A stretch of DNA of 64,000 bases, taken from UA16 sp002292325 (GTDB lineage: Bacteria; Bacteroidota; Bacteroidia; Flavobacteriales_D; Sanyastnellaceae). This document shows, one piece after another, positions 46,362 through 54,550 of the stretch. The notes beneath the pieces were generated by a model that saw nothing but the letters and a program-made list of their open reading frames with translations, had not been told where the DNA came from and searched no databases. Both the position numbers and the translations under genes were made by a program. Every line of letters starts with the position of its first letter. Positions within the stretch are counted from its first letter, which is position 1. The stretch is from positions 510,961-574,960 of the forward strand of contig CALSRC010000001.1 of NCBI GenBank assembly GCA_943788645.1. The letters are read 5' to 3'.

Positions 46362-47630
46362 TCAGCGCTCAATCGTCTGCGCCCGATCCGGCCCAACCGA
46401 AACGATGGAAATCGGAGTCGCCATTTCCTTTTCGACCATGGCAATGTAGTTGGTCAATGATTCCGGTAGAGCGGACTCCAAAGTGGCTCCGGTCAGGTCT
46501 TCTTGCCAGCCTGCATGGTTTTTGTAATCCGGTGTGACTTCGTCCGGTTCGATGCCGTAGGGTAAGTTTTGCGTCGAAGCGCCCTCGTGTTGGTAGCTGT
46601 GGCATACGGGGATTTCATCGAAACCACTGAGCACATCTGCCTTCATCATGGCCAGTTGCGTCACTCCGTTGACGCGGCAGGCGTAGCGCAACTGCACCAA
46701 ATCCAGCCAGCCGCAACGCCGCGGGCGTCCGGTGGTGGCGCCAAATTCGCCTCCAGCTTGTCGCAACGCTTCACCCGTAGCGTCGAGCAATTCCGTAGGG
46801 AACGGTCCACTGCCGACGCGGGTGCAGTAGGCTTTGAAGATGCCGATGACTTCGCCAATGCGACCCGGTCCCACCCCCAATCCGTTGCACGCACCGGCGG
46901 CGATGGTGTTGGAAGAGGTGACGAAAGGATACGTACCAAAATCAATGTCCAACATGGTGCCTTGTGCACCTTCCGCGAGAACCCGCTTGCCGGCGTCGAG
47001 CGCCTCGTTGAGGTAATGTTCGGTGTCGATGAGTTGAAGTTGGCCGAGTTCCATGGCCGCTTCCATCCATTCGGTTTCAACACTCTCGAGGTCGAATTCA
47101 AAGTCCGGAAATTGTTGGAGCAATCCAAGGTGCTTTTTGCGCAGCGCTTGGTAGCGCTCGTTGAACTTCCCGCTGGTTAGATCTCCAACACGCAATCCAT
47201 TGCGCCCCGTTTTGTCCATGTAGGTCGGTCCAATTCCCTTGAGCGTAGAACCGATTTTGGCCTTGCCTTTGGCCTGTTCAGAAGCTGCGTCGAGCAAACG
47301 GTGGGTGGGGGTGATGAGGTGCGCACGTCGACTGATCAGGAGATCCGGCCGGGGGTCCACGCCCGCTTCGAGCAACTGGGTGATTTCCCGCTTGAAAATG
47401 ACCGGATCAATGACCACGCCATTGCCCACAACATTTTTGGTTCCGGGGCGAAATACGCCACTCGGAATGGTGTGAAGCACGTGCTTTTTGCCGTCAAAAA
47501 TGAGGGTGTGCCCGGCATTGGGCCCTCCTTGAAAGCGGGCGATGATGTCATATTTCGGGGTGAGGACATCGACAATTTTGCCTTTGCCTTCGTCTCCCCA
47601 TTGCAAGCCCAAGAGCACGTCAACCTTCAT
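46362..47630 (-). CDS. purA: adenylosuccinate synthase
   Basis: A 422-residue enzyme that makes adenylosuccinate from IMP, GTP and aspartate. LLGLQWGDEGKGKIVDVL is the GTP-binding N-terminus with the catalytic Asp, FQGGPNAGHTLIF the second signature, LLEAGVDPRPDLLISRRAHL follows, and TTGRPRRCGWLDL lies near residue 300. Length and motif order are normal, and the frame is intact. It is convergent with the fumarylacetoacetase gene. A 95-base gap upstream (47631-47725), which would hold its promoter, contains no clear consensus element. Confidence 0.97.
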   Translation of the reverse strand: MKVDVLLGLQWGDEGKGKIVDVLTPKYDIIARFQGGPNAGHTLIFDGKKHVLHTIPSGVFRPGTKNVVGNGVVIDPVIFKREITQLLEAGVDPRPDLLISRRAHLITPTHRLLDAASEQAKGKAKIGSTLKGIGPTYMDKTGRNGLRVGDLTSGKFNERYQALRKKHLGLLQQFPDFEFDLESVETEWMEAAMELGQLQLIDTEHYLNEALDAGKRVLAEGAQGTMLDIDFGTYPFVTSSNTIAAGACNGLGVGPGRIGEVIGIFKAYCTRVGSGPFPTELLDATGEALRQAGGEFGATTGRPRRCGWLDLVQLRYACRVNGVTQLAMMKADVLSGFDEIPVCHSYQHEGASTQNLPYGIEPDEVTPDYKNHAGWQEDLTGATLESALPESLTNYIAMVEKEMATPISIVSVGPDRAQTIER

Positions 47631-47725
47631 GCGTTCTGAATCAGTTCGAAAGGTGCAAAAATGCTCAATTCATTTGGACTTTCCCACTGCTTCTTGAGTA
47701 GTTTTTGCGACTTGTGGATAAACAA

Positions 47726-49264
47726 TTATTCTCCAACTTGAGTTGAAACAAACCGGCCCCCCAAGGCCAAAGCGGTCAGGGTAGGGTTGCTGTGCGAACT
47801 GGTTGGAAAGACAGCGGCGCTGATGACCCAAACGTTCTCAACATCATGAAGCTTAAGGGAAGGGTCAACAACGCTTGAGCCAGGATCTAAGCCCATGACG
47901 GCGCCTCCCATATGATGATTTACAGAGTTGAAAATATCAGAATCAAACGCAAGGGATTCGGCGTCAAATTCTGATCGTAAATGCACGTCCACGTCAAATG
48001 TATTTTCAATGCTTCTCTTCACGACCCGCGCGAGATACTTTGCAGAATGCCAGGTGGCTTCGGAGATCACCCAATGGATTTTTAGACGTGGAAAGCCAAA
48101 CTGATCAAGATGGTTGTGATCAAGGCTGAGTGTTGATCCGTCTGATGCGAGTTGTTCGCACATGGCGGTGACCCTGATTTTTGCAAACGGCTTCAGTACA
48201 ATTCCATGTTGGAGATAGGCCAAGACACTTTTACTCATCAGGCGGGCATGCTTCACTATTTCCAATAGCTTTCGCGGATTTTTTGTACTTACGAGGGTGG
48301 ACAAGGCTCGCAGCGGGTCAAATGCTGACTCGGGTGTTTCGAACATCAAACTAGCAGAGGAGTTTGTGAGTTGGTTGTTGATTTGCGCAGCCTCGCTCAG
48401 TGAAAGTCGAATCCCATATTTCTGTCTTCGGTGCATTCGGGTGCTGAACTTCTCTTGCAATTTGGCCGAATCATCTGCGGCAATGACCCCCAGGTCCATG
48501 CAGGGGTGTTCCATGAATCCTTGACCAAGAGCTGGAGATTGTGACAGCTGATGGAGCATCAGAAACCTCGCGGATTCTAGGCCACCATTGGCAATCACAA
48601 GTTTATTCAACTCAATTGCGATTTCGGTGCCTTTGAAATTTCGCACTGTCACGGACGTGCATTTTCCGGCATCACTTTTTGTGACTCCCACGCAATGTGC
48701 ATTGAAAAGCACAGTCGTCTTTTCCTGCAGTTTTTTTCCATGCCTTTCAAACATGTTGGGCTGAGGAGCCCATTTGGAAACGTGATAGTCTAAGTCAGCA
48801 GAGGAAAAAGGGGGGGTGAGCTTGAGTCGTGCAAGTTTTTGGTGATAATAGCCATCCGTCGTAACGCCCAAGTATCGCTCGGCATCAGCATAATGTTTAA
48901 CAAGCACATCCATCTCCAACGGCCAAGAGGGTTGTTTCAGCCAGCTCCTTTCTTTGAAGTCGAGTTCGCGAAATGGGAGTGCCTGGCCACCCCATCGGAT
49001 GGTTGTTCCGCCAAGCGCTCGTTTTCGTCCCCATTGCGCGCTGCTAGCCATATCCGAACGATTCACGGTTACCTTGTTTAACGCTTGTCGCTCAGCATGT
49101 TCTCCCAGCATTCCAGATTCTATGATGAGAACTGATTTGGCTTGCTCTGCTAACAATAAAGCGACGTGTATCCCCACGGCTCCACATCCGATGATTGTGA
49201 AATCAAATCCTGTTAGGTCCAATGCATTGGTGTCCTCGACTTCATTGAAATCAATCAGGGGCAT
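47726..49264 (-). CDS. GMC family FAD-dependent oxidoreductase
   Basis: A 512-residue flavoprotein. The N-terminal dinucleotide fold is FTIIGCGAVGIHVALLLAE with VLIIESG; GGTTIRWGGQALPF matches the FAD-contacting GG-x2-xxW-x-G loop of this family. The C-terminus has NSVNHHMGGAVMGLDP and the catalytic His/Asn region FPTSSHSNPTLTALALG. GMC enzymes oxidise alcohols and sugars. The gene is AT-richer than purA and the cys genes. Its start lies inside the end of the aldo/keto reductase gene (14-base overlap), so the two are translated together; a shared sugar or polyol substrate is inferred. Confidence 0.9.
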   Translation of the reverse strand: MPLIDFNEVEDTNALDLTGFDFTIIGCGAVGIHVALLLAEQAKSVLIIESGMLGEHAERQALNKVTVNRSDMASSAQWGRKRALGGTTIRWGGQALPFRELDFKERSWLKQPSWPLEMDVLVKHYADAERYLGVTTDGYYHQKLARLKLTPPFSSADLDYHVSKWAPQPNMFERHGKKLQEKTTVLFNAHCVGVTKSDAGKCTSVTVRNFKGTEIAIELNKLVIANGGLESARFLMLHQLSQSPALGQGFMEHPCMDLGVIAADDSAKLQEKFSTRMHRRQKYGIRLSLSEAAQINNQLTNSSASLMFETPESAFDPLRALSTLVSTKNPRKLLEIVKHARLMSKSVLAYLQHGIVLKPFAKIRVTAMCEQLASDGSTLSLDHNHLDQFGFPRLKIHWVISEATWHSAKYLARVVKRSIENTFDVDVHLRSEFDAESLAFDSDIFNSVNHHMGGAVMGLDPGSSVVDPSLKLHDVENVWVISAAVFPTSSHSNPTLTALALGGRFVSTQVGE

Positions 49265-50108
49265 GGCTTTCTGTTATTGCCCGCGCATTCGTTTGAATGT
49301 GTGCGGTCTTTGACGATGAGAAAATAATCCGGGCCTCCGGGAAGTTTTGAGCGTGCTGTCGCAATCGCTCCTCAGGGTTGGCTGAAAGATGGGGAGCGGC
49401 CTTTAAAATACTGTGATGAATGTGTCGATGATTCGGAAACCTCTCCATGAGCTGCAAAGATGTTGCGGGATCATTTCCATTGTATTGCAGGAGATCAATG
49501 CCGGCGAATGCATCGGTTTCGGCGTGAAGAATGTGATGAGCGGCAACACCAATCCCAATTTCTTGAATTCGCCCCGAATGCTTCAAGGATTGTAGAAAGG
49601 CCATGGCCTCTTCCGTTAAGAAAGCAGGCAACAATTCGTGACCTAAATACCCGTGGAAATGATCCAATCCAATCCTCTCGCACGTTCCGCGAAATTGTTG
49701 TTTCAGGTAGTTCACATCAATTCGACGATGTGCTTTAGGTGCAGGCTTAGGGTGTTCAAAATGCAGGTTTTCTGCCTTCGAGGTCTTTGTTTGCGTTGTC
49801 TGATTTAATTGAATCGTTTTCCTGATATGATTCAAAGGCAAAGCAATTTCAGGAGGCAGCTTTGGTCGTGTTGACGGACCTAGGCCGAACTTGGATGTTA
49901 CCAAGACGGCGCGTCTTTCTGAAGCCGGCAGGGACTTGAGGAATTTTCCGAGCAATAGCTCTGAATATCCTTGGCCATAAAGCGGAGCGGTATCGAACCA
50001 ACGAATGCCTTGGTCAAATGCTGATTTCAAGCTTTTCAATGCTTGAGATGCAGATCGAAAGCTACTCAGTTGAACGCATCCGAATCCAATCCGATCTACG
50101 CTGTTCAT
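49251..50108 (-). CDS. aldo/keto reductase
   Basis: A 285-residue member of the AKR superfamily. IGFGCVQLSSF begins the barrel, GIRWFDTAPLYGQGYSELLL has the catalytic Asp and Tyr, AVLVTSKFGLGPSTRP the Lys, and GLDHFHGYLGHELLP the histidine region; QEIGIGVAAHHI follows. The cofactor-binding end is short (RIIFSSSKTAHIQTNA). The stretch between (about 85-125) is longer than in most members. It overlaps the Fur-type gene upstream by 4 bases (ATGA) and the GMC gene downstream by 14 bases, forming a tightly coupled trio. Substrate unknown. Confidence 0.87.
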   Translation of the reverse strand: MNSVDRIGFGCVQLSSFRSASQALKSLKSAFDQGIRWFDTAPLYGQGYSELLLGKFLKSLPASERRAVLVTSKFGLGPSTRPKLPPEIALPLNHIRKTIQLNQTTQTKTSKAENLHFEHPKPAPKAHRRIDVNYLKQQFRGTCERIGLDHFHGYLGHELLPAFLTEEAMAFLQSLKHSGRIQEIGIGVAAHHILHAETDAFAGIDLLQYNGNDPATSLQLMERFPNHRHIHHSILKAAPHLSANPEERLRQHAQNFPEARIIFSSSKTAHIQTNARAITESHAPD

Positions 50109-50605
50109 TGTTTCGTCCGCTTCCGCGCGTAAATGTTCAAATTGTGATGCAACACCTCGATGTCAAATAGCTCCTCCAATGTGGCCTTGATCTGCTGGAT
50201 GCGCGGGTCACAAAACTCAAGCACTTCGCCGGTGTCGGCGAGGATGACGTGGTCGTGTTGCTTGACCCGATAGCACTTCTCGTATTGCGCCACCTTGTCG
50301 CCAAACTGGTGTTTGCGCACCAAATTGCAATCGATGAGCAAGTCCACGGTGTTGTAAAGAGTAGCGCGACTGACGCTATGCCCTTGCGCGGTCATGTGCG
50401 CCAGCAACGCATCGATGTCGAAGTGGCCGTCGTACGCGTAGATCTCCTGCAGAATGGCAAAGCGCTCCGGTGTCTTGCGGTGTCCGTTTTGCTCGAGGTA
50501 GGCTTCGAACAAGTCCCGGACCTGCTGGTCGATTGGATTCGTAGCAGCCGCTTTGAGTGCGTTGCTGCTCTGTTTTCCTGCTGCGGGGGTATCGGACTTG
50601 CTCAT
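50105..50605 (-). CDS. Fur family transcriptional regulator
   Basis: A 166-residue regulator. The winged-helix domain contains GHRKTPERFAILQEIYAYDG and the recognition helix SRATLYNTVDLLIDCNLV; the dimer domain has YRVKQHDHVILADTGEVLEF, which keeps the HxDH-like histidines but has no CxxC in the place where Fur proteins normally carry a structural zinc site (ADTG instead of CxxCG). It may sense Fe, Zn or peroxide. Its stop overlaps the aldo/keto reductase start, an unusual operon for a Fur protein. The 39 bases upstream separate it from cysC in the same orientation. Confidence 0.92.
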   Translation of the reverse strand: MSKSDTPAAGKQSSNALKAAATNPIDQQVRDLFEAYLEQNGHRKTPERFAILQEIYAYDGHFDIDALLAHMTAQGHSVSRATLYNTVDLLIDCNLVRKHQFGDKVAQYEKCYRVKQHDHVILADTGEVLEFCDPRIQQIKATLEELFDIEVLHHNLNIYARKRTKQ

Positions 50606-50644
50606 GGTATGGGCTAAGATACTCCGTGTGCTGAAGATTTGGAA

Positions 50645-51085
50645 TTATGCAGGCAATTGCGTGAGCAGGGATGCCAAACTGGATTCGACAGAGGAGCCCG
50701 TTGTATCGATGTCAATGAAGCGTTCCAGCGGTGCTTCGTAGTCGCTCGCATGCTTGGCTTCCCGTCCGCGTGCTTCGGTGGTGTGGACGTAAATCTCCGT
50801 CAAACCGGTCGCGGCTTTGAATTCCTCGCGCAAGTCCCGGTATGGCGCTACCAACGAAACCACCACGACACGATCCTGATTGTGGAGGTAATGCGCAATG
50901 GTCTGTGCCCGACGAATGTTCGCTTCCCGACCGGCTCGGCTGTAGTCTGCATTAGAGGTCAGCGCCCGTAGGTCGTCGCCATCGACGTGAAACGGCTCGA
51001 TGCCTTGATCGTTTAAGTGCGCAATGAGCGCCTTCGCGAGGGTTGTTTTTCCATGGCCGGGTTGGCCGGTGAACCAGTAGATCAT
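50645..51085 (-). CDS. cysC: adenylylsulfate kinase-like protein
   Basis: A 146-residue P-loop kinase from ATG 51085 (MIYWFTGQPGHGKTTLAK), shorter than typical CysC (about 180-200). DGDDLR and YSRAGREANIRRAQTIA match the APS-binding segments, and VVSLVAPYRDLREEF the next strand. The lid segment that usually reads KGLYKKARAGE is replaced by a short GREAKHASDYEAP. It would phosphorylate APS to PAPS. Located 13 bases after cysN. The TGQPGxGKT form occurs in polysaccharide-associated members; a sulfation role is inferred from the neighbouring glycan cluster and the absence of PAPS reductase. Confidence 0.87.
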   Translation of the reverse strand: MIYWFTGQPGHGKTTLAKALIAHLNDQGIEPFHVDGDDLRALTSNADYSRAGREANIRRAQTIAHYLHNQDRVVVVSLVAPYRDLREEFKAATGLTEIYVHTTEARGREAKHASDYEAPLERFIDIDTTGSSVESSLASLLTQLPA

Positions 51086-51098
51086 GCGTGAAAGGCCT

Positions 51099-52358
51099 TT
51101 AACTGATGAATCCCGCAGCCACCGTGAGGTTGCTGTTGGGGTCGATGAGGACAAAGGATCCGGTGGTGCGGTTGCGTCGGTAATCGTCCACGAGAAGGGG
51201 AGAGGCGGTGCGCAACTTGATGCGCGCAATGTCATTCATCCCGATGTTCGTATCGGTTTCTTCACGGTGCAACGTGTTGATGTCCATCTTGTACAGCACT
51301 TCGCGGATCATGGATTTGACTTCGGAAGTGCCGTGTCGGACGATGTAGCGCGTCGCAGGATTCAGCGGTTGTTCGCCCATCCAGCAAATCTGAGCGTCGA
51401 GTTCTTGCACGCTATCCGGTTGGTTGTTTTCCCGCGCGATCATGTCCCCGCGGGACAAATCAATATCATCCGTCAATGTCATCGTAACACTCTGGGGAGG
51501 ATAGGCCACGTCAATGGATTGCTCGCCCACGAAGATTTTGGAAACCGTAGATTTCATTCCGCTCGGAAGTGCAACGATTTCGTCGCCCACCTTGAAGACG
51601 CCCGAAGCAATGCGCCCGGCATAGCCTCGGAAATCCCGCGATTCATCCAATTGCGGTCGGATGACGTACTGGACCGGAAACCGGCAATCTTGCAGGTTGC
51701 GGTCGCTGCCCACGTGCACTTCTTCGAGGTGTTGAAGCAAGGTACTGCCCTTGTACCAAGGCATGTTTGTCGATGCATCGACCACGTTATCCCCCAACAG
51801 CGCGCTGATGGGAATGAACTTGATGTCGGGCACTTCGAGCCGCGAAGAGAAATTACGAAACGCTTGGGTGATTTCGTTGTAGCGCTCTTCCGAGAAGTCG
51901 GCCAGATCCATTTTGTTCACGCACACCACGAGGTGCTTGATGCCCAACAAGGAAGCAATGAAGCTGTGCCGGTGCGTTTGCTCCATCATGCCGTGGCGGG
52001 CGTCGATGAGGATGATGGCGAGGTCGGCTGTGGAGGCCCCGGTGACCATGTTGCGCGTGTACTGCACGTGGCCCGGTGTATCGGCGATGATGAACTTGCG
52101 TTTGGGCGTCGCGAAATAGCGGTACGCCACATCGATGGTGATGCCTTGTTCGCGTTCGGCGCGCAATCCATCGGTCAACAAACTAAGGTCAGCTGTTTCT
52201 AAGCCTTTTTTCTTACTGGATGCCTCAACTGCTTCGAGCTGATCTTCAAAAATGCTCTTGCTGTCGTACAACAGCCGCCCAATGAGCGTGCTCTTGCCAT
52301 CGTCCACGCTGCCTGCTGTGGTGAAACGAAGAAGTGAGTTTTGGTTGGAATGGCTCAT
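51099..52358 (-). CDS. cysN: sulfate adenylyltransferase subunit 1 (GTPase)
   Basis: A 419-residue EF-Tu-like GTPase that drives ATP sulfurylase. G1 is TAGSVDDGKSTLIGRLLYD, the switch region has GITIDVAYRYF, G3 is DTPGHVQYTRNM, and G4 is CVNKMDLADF. Beta-barrel domains follow (about 230-419: PVQYVIRPQ and FRGYAGRIASG). The length shows that no CysC domain is fused; cysC is a separate gene 13 bases downstream. Its start overlaps the cysD stop in TGATG. Confidence 0.96.
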   Translation of the reverse strand: MSHSNQNSLLRFTTAGSVDDGKSTLIGRLLYDSKSIFEDQLEAVEASSKKKGLETADLSLLTDGLRAEREQGITIDVAYRYFATPKRKFIIADTPGHVQYTRNMVTGASTADLAIILIDARHGMMEQTHRHSFIASLLGIKHLVVCVNKMDLADFSEERYNEITQAFRNFSSRLEVPDIKFIPISALLGDNVVDASTNMPWYKGSTLLQHLEEVHVGSDRNLQDCRFPVQYVIRPQLDESRDFRGYAGRIASGVFKVGDEIVALPSGMKSTVSKIFVGEQSIDVAYPPQSVTMTLTDDIDLSRGDMIARENNQPDSVQELDAQICWMGEQPLNPATRYIVRHGTSEVKSMIREVLYKMDINTLHREETDTNIGMNDIARIKLRTASPLLVDDYRRNRTTGSFVLIDPNSNLTVAAGFIS

Positions 52359-53266
52359 CAGAAATACCCTTCTTTTTTGCGGTCCTCCATGGAAGTTTCG
52401 CTTCGTTTGTCATCAACCCTTCCTCCGCGCTCGGTGACACGGGTGGCGGCCACTTCTGCGGTAATTTTTTCCAACGTATCGGCGTCGCTTTCAATGGCGC
52501 CGGTGATGGTCAAGTCACCCAACGTGCGGAATCGGATCCGCATGTTTTGCGGTGTTTCGCCTTCCCTTGGCGGTAGATGTTCGCTGTGGGCCAAAATCAC
52601 GCCGTCCCGAACAACGCACATGCGCTCGTGCGCATAATACAGGCTGGGAAGGTCAATTTTCTCCCGGGTGATGTAATTCCAAATGTCGAGTTCGGTCCAA
52701 TTGTTCAGCGGAAACACGCGGAAATTTTCTCCGGGCATGTGCTTGCCGTTGAATAAATTCCAAAGTTCAGGCCGCTGATTTTTCGGATCCCATTGGCCAA
52801 AATCATCGCGGTGACTAAAAAACCGTTCCTTCGCACGTGCCTTCTCTTCATCGCGCCTGGCACCGCCAATGCAGGCATCGTACTTGCCGTTTTCGATGGT
52901 CTCCAGCAGCGTCGCGATTTGCAGTCGGTTGCGGCTCGCTTGCGCACCCGTCTCTTCCCGAACGCGTCCGCCGTCGATGGTGTCTTGCACACTGCCGACC
53001 ACGAGTTGGACACCCAGTCGTTCCGCCAATGCATCCCGAAACTCAATCGTTTCTGGAAAATTGTGGCCGGTGTCGATGTGCACCAAAGGCATGGGGATGC
53101 GAGCCGGAGCGAAGGCTTTCGCCGCCAAATGCGTCACCACAATGCTGTCTTTTCCTCCACTGAATAAAATCGCCGGCCGCTCGAATTGCGCCGCCACTTC
53201 GCGCAACACGAACATGGATTCCGCCTCCAGCTCATCCAAATGGTCCAATTGATAATCCTTGATCAT
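52358..53266 (-). CDS. cysD: sulfate adenylyltransferase subunit 2
   Basis: A 302-residue PP-loop ATP sulfurylase subunit. RPAILFSGGKDSIVVTHLA is the PP-motif (about 31-49), PLVHIDTGHNFPETIEF and CIGGARRDEEKARAKERFFS are further family signatures, and FPLNNWTELDIWNYI the C-terminal segment. With CysN it makes APS from sulfate and ATP. It is the first of a cysD-cysN-cysC series, 18 bases after the DUF2061 gene. No APS or sulfite reductase is present in the window. Confidence 0.96.
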   Translation of the reverse strand: MIKDYQLDHLDELEAESMFVLREVAAQFERPAILFSGGKDSIVVTHLAAKAFAPARIPMPLVHIDTGHNFPETIEFRDALAERLGVQLVVGSVQDTIDGGRVREETGAQASRNRLQIATLLETIENGKYDACIGGARRDEEKARAKERFFSHRDDFGQWDPKNQRPELWNLFNGKHMPGENFRVFPLNNWTELDIWNYITREKIDLPSLYYAHERMCVVRDGVILAHSEHLPPREGETPQNMRIRFRTLGDLTITGAIESDADTLEKITAEVAATRVTERGGRVDDKRSETSMEDRKKEGYF

Positions 53267-53284
53267 GTGCCTTCGAAGTTCGTG

Positions 53285-53515
53285 CTATTTCACCTCTCGT
53301 CCCAACTTTCCGTAGCGATACCACGCGCGTTCGTGGAAATAATACAAGCCCATTTTGAGGATGCTTTCTGCAATGGCCACGCTCGTCGCCTTTTGCACCG
53401 CTTCGGCATCGTCCTGGAAAAAGAACAACGCAAGCGAAAAAGTCGTGGCAGAGGCAATCAATCGCCAGGTAACGGCTTTGGCCAGGTGGCGGATTCGGGA
53501 TTTTTTAGCGGTCAT
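53285..53515 (-). CDS. DUF2061 membrane protein
   Basis: A 76-residue protein with two short helices (about 15-31 and 42-60) and the DUF2061 pattern HLAKAVTWRLIASATTF, with SILKMGLYYFHERAWYR at the end. The family often accompanies sulfate activation (cysDNC) genes, as it does here. Function unknown. It lies 12 bases after a glycosyltransferase gene in the same direction, so it may join the polysaccharide cluster and the cys genes in one transcript. Confidence 0.9.
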   Translation of the reverse strand: MTAKKSRIRHLAKAVTWRLIASATTFSLALFFFQDDAEAVQKATSVAIAESILKMGLYYFHERAWYRYGKLGREVK

Positions 53516-53527
53516 TTAGGGAAATCG

Positions 53528-54548
53528 TTATGATTCTGAGTCGAGAATGTTGGAATAAAGAGCGACTAACTCGACGGCAACGAGAGCGGGAGAATACCGT
53601 TTGTGGTTTTCTCGGCCTGCTTCGATGAGTTGCTTTTGAAGGGATTCGTTTTGAATTAATTCTGCAACGGCTTGCCGAATGGATTCGGTTTCAAGGGGAT
53701 TGCAAAGCAGCGCTCCGGCACCGGCGACTTCTCGCATCGGATCAATGTTGCTGGTGATCACGGGCAACCCAACCATCTGCGCTTCGATGATGGGCATGCC
53801 AAAACCTTCAAGGGTAGAGGCGAAAAGCAAAAAATCGCTGGTCGCATACGCGTGTTGCATTTCTACATCGGTGAGTTTGGATTGGGCGGAGTATTCGATC
53901 TTCAGTTGTTTCAATAGAAGCGTATCTGCCTCCGAAGGCTCACCAATGATGCGCAAATGAATATTCAACCTCTGTAGAGCTTCTGCGTGCCTGCGAAGGT
54001 TTTTGTTATCTGCCAATCCGATGTGCAATGCCACGGGCTTAGCGTTTTGAGGTTCGGCCAAGCGCGGATGAAAATGCTGCGGAACCACCGTCGGAATTAC
54101 TGTGATGCGCCCCGGCGAAAACCACGGCGCTTCCTTCAGTACGGCCTTTTTGGTGGCTTCAGAAACGGCGATGAGCTGATCCACACAGCGCAGCGGCCAG
54201 GTGATCCAAATCTTCTTCATCAGCCACCGTTTCCAACCCTTATGGTCGTGAACGAATCCAATGTCGTGAATGGTGAGAATCACCTTGGGACGGTTTCTTC
54301 GCCACTTGGGCCATGCGAGTGCCGCGAAGTGAATGTCGCCCGTAATGTGCAGGATGTCCGTTTCGAGCGCACGGGTTTGCTGGATGATGTTCCATCGATT
54401 CAACCAGCCTTCGCTGAAGTGCGTTGCCTCAATCCATCTGTGGTTTCGATGACTCGTGCCATGCATTGGCTACCTCCTGAAACGACTGCTCAATGCTGAA
54501 GTTACCGAGGGCACGTTTTTTGCGAAAGAGCCAGGTGATGTGCTCCAT
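53528..54548 (-). CDS. family 4 glycosyltransferase, one apparent frameshift
   Basis: About 339 residues. The natural start appears to be ATG 54548 (MEHITWLFRKKRALGNFSIE), which ends prematurely after WHESS; the rest (HRWIEATHFSEGWLNRWN, then DILHITGDIHFAALAWP) continues in another frame from about 54440. The catalytic region is typical GT4: LIAVSEATKKAVL, PVALHIGLADNKNL, and FASTLEGFGMPIIEAQMVG with the conserved E-x7-E. The RK-x-GNFSIE start and LHITGD are common in GT4 enzymes of Bacteroidota capsule clusters. It starts 2 bases after the polymerase stop. Confidence 0.85.
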
Positions 54549-54550
54549 AA

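Noticed and set aside
51084..52202. 372-codon open frame on the plus strand
   Set aside because: It is antisense to cysN, which has all GTPase motifs.
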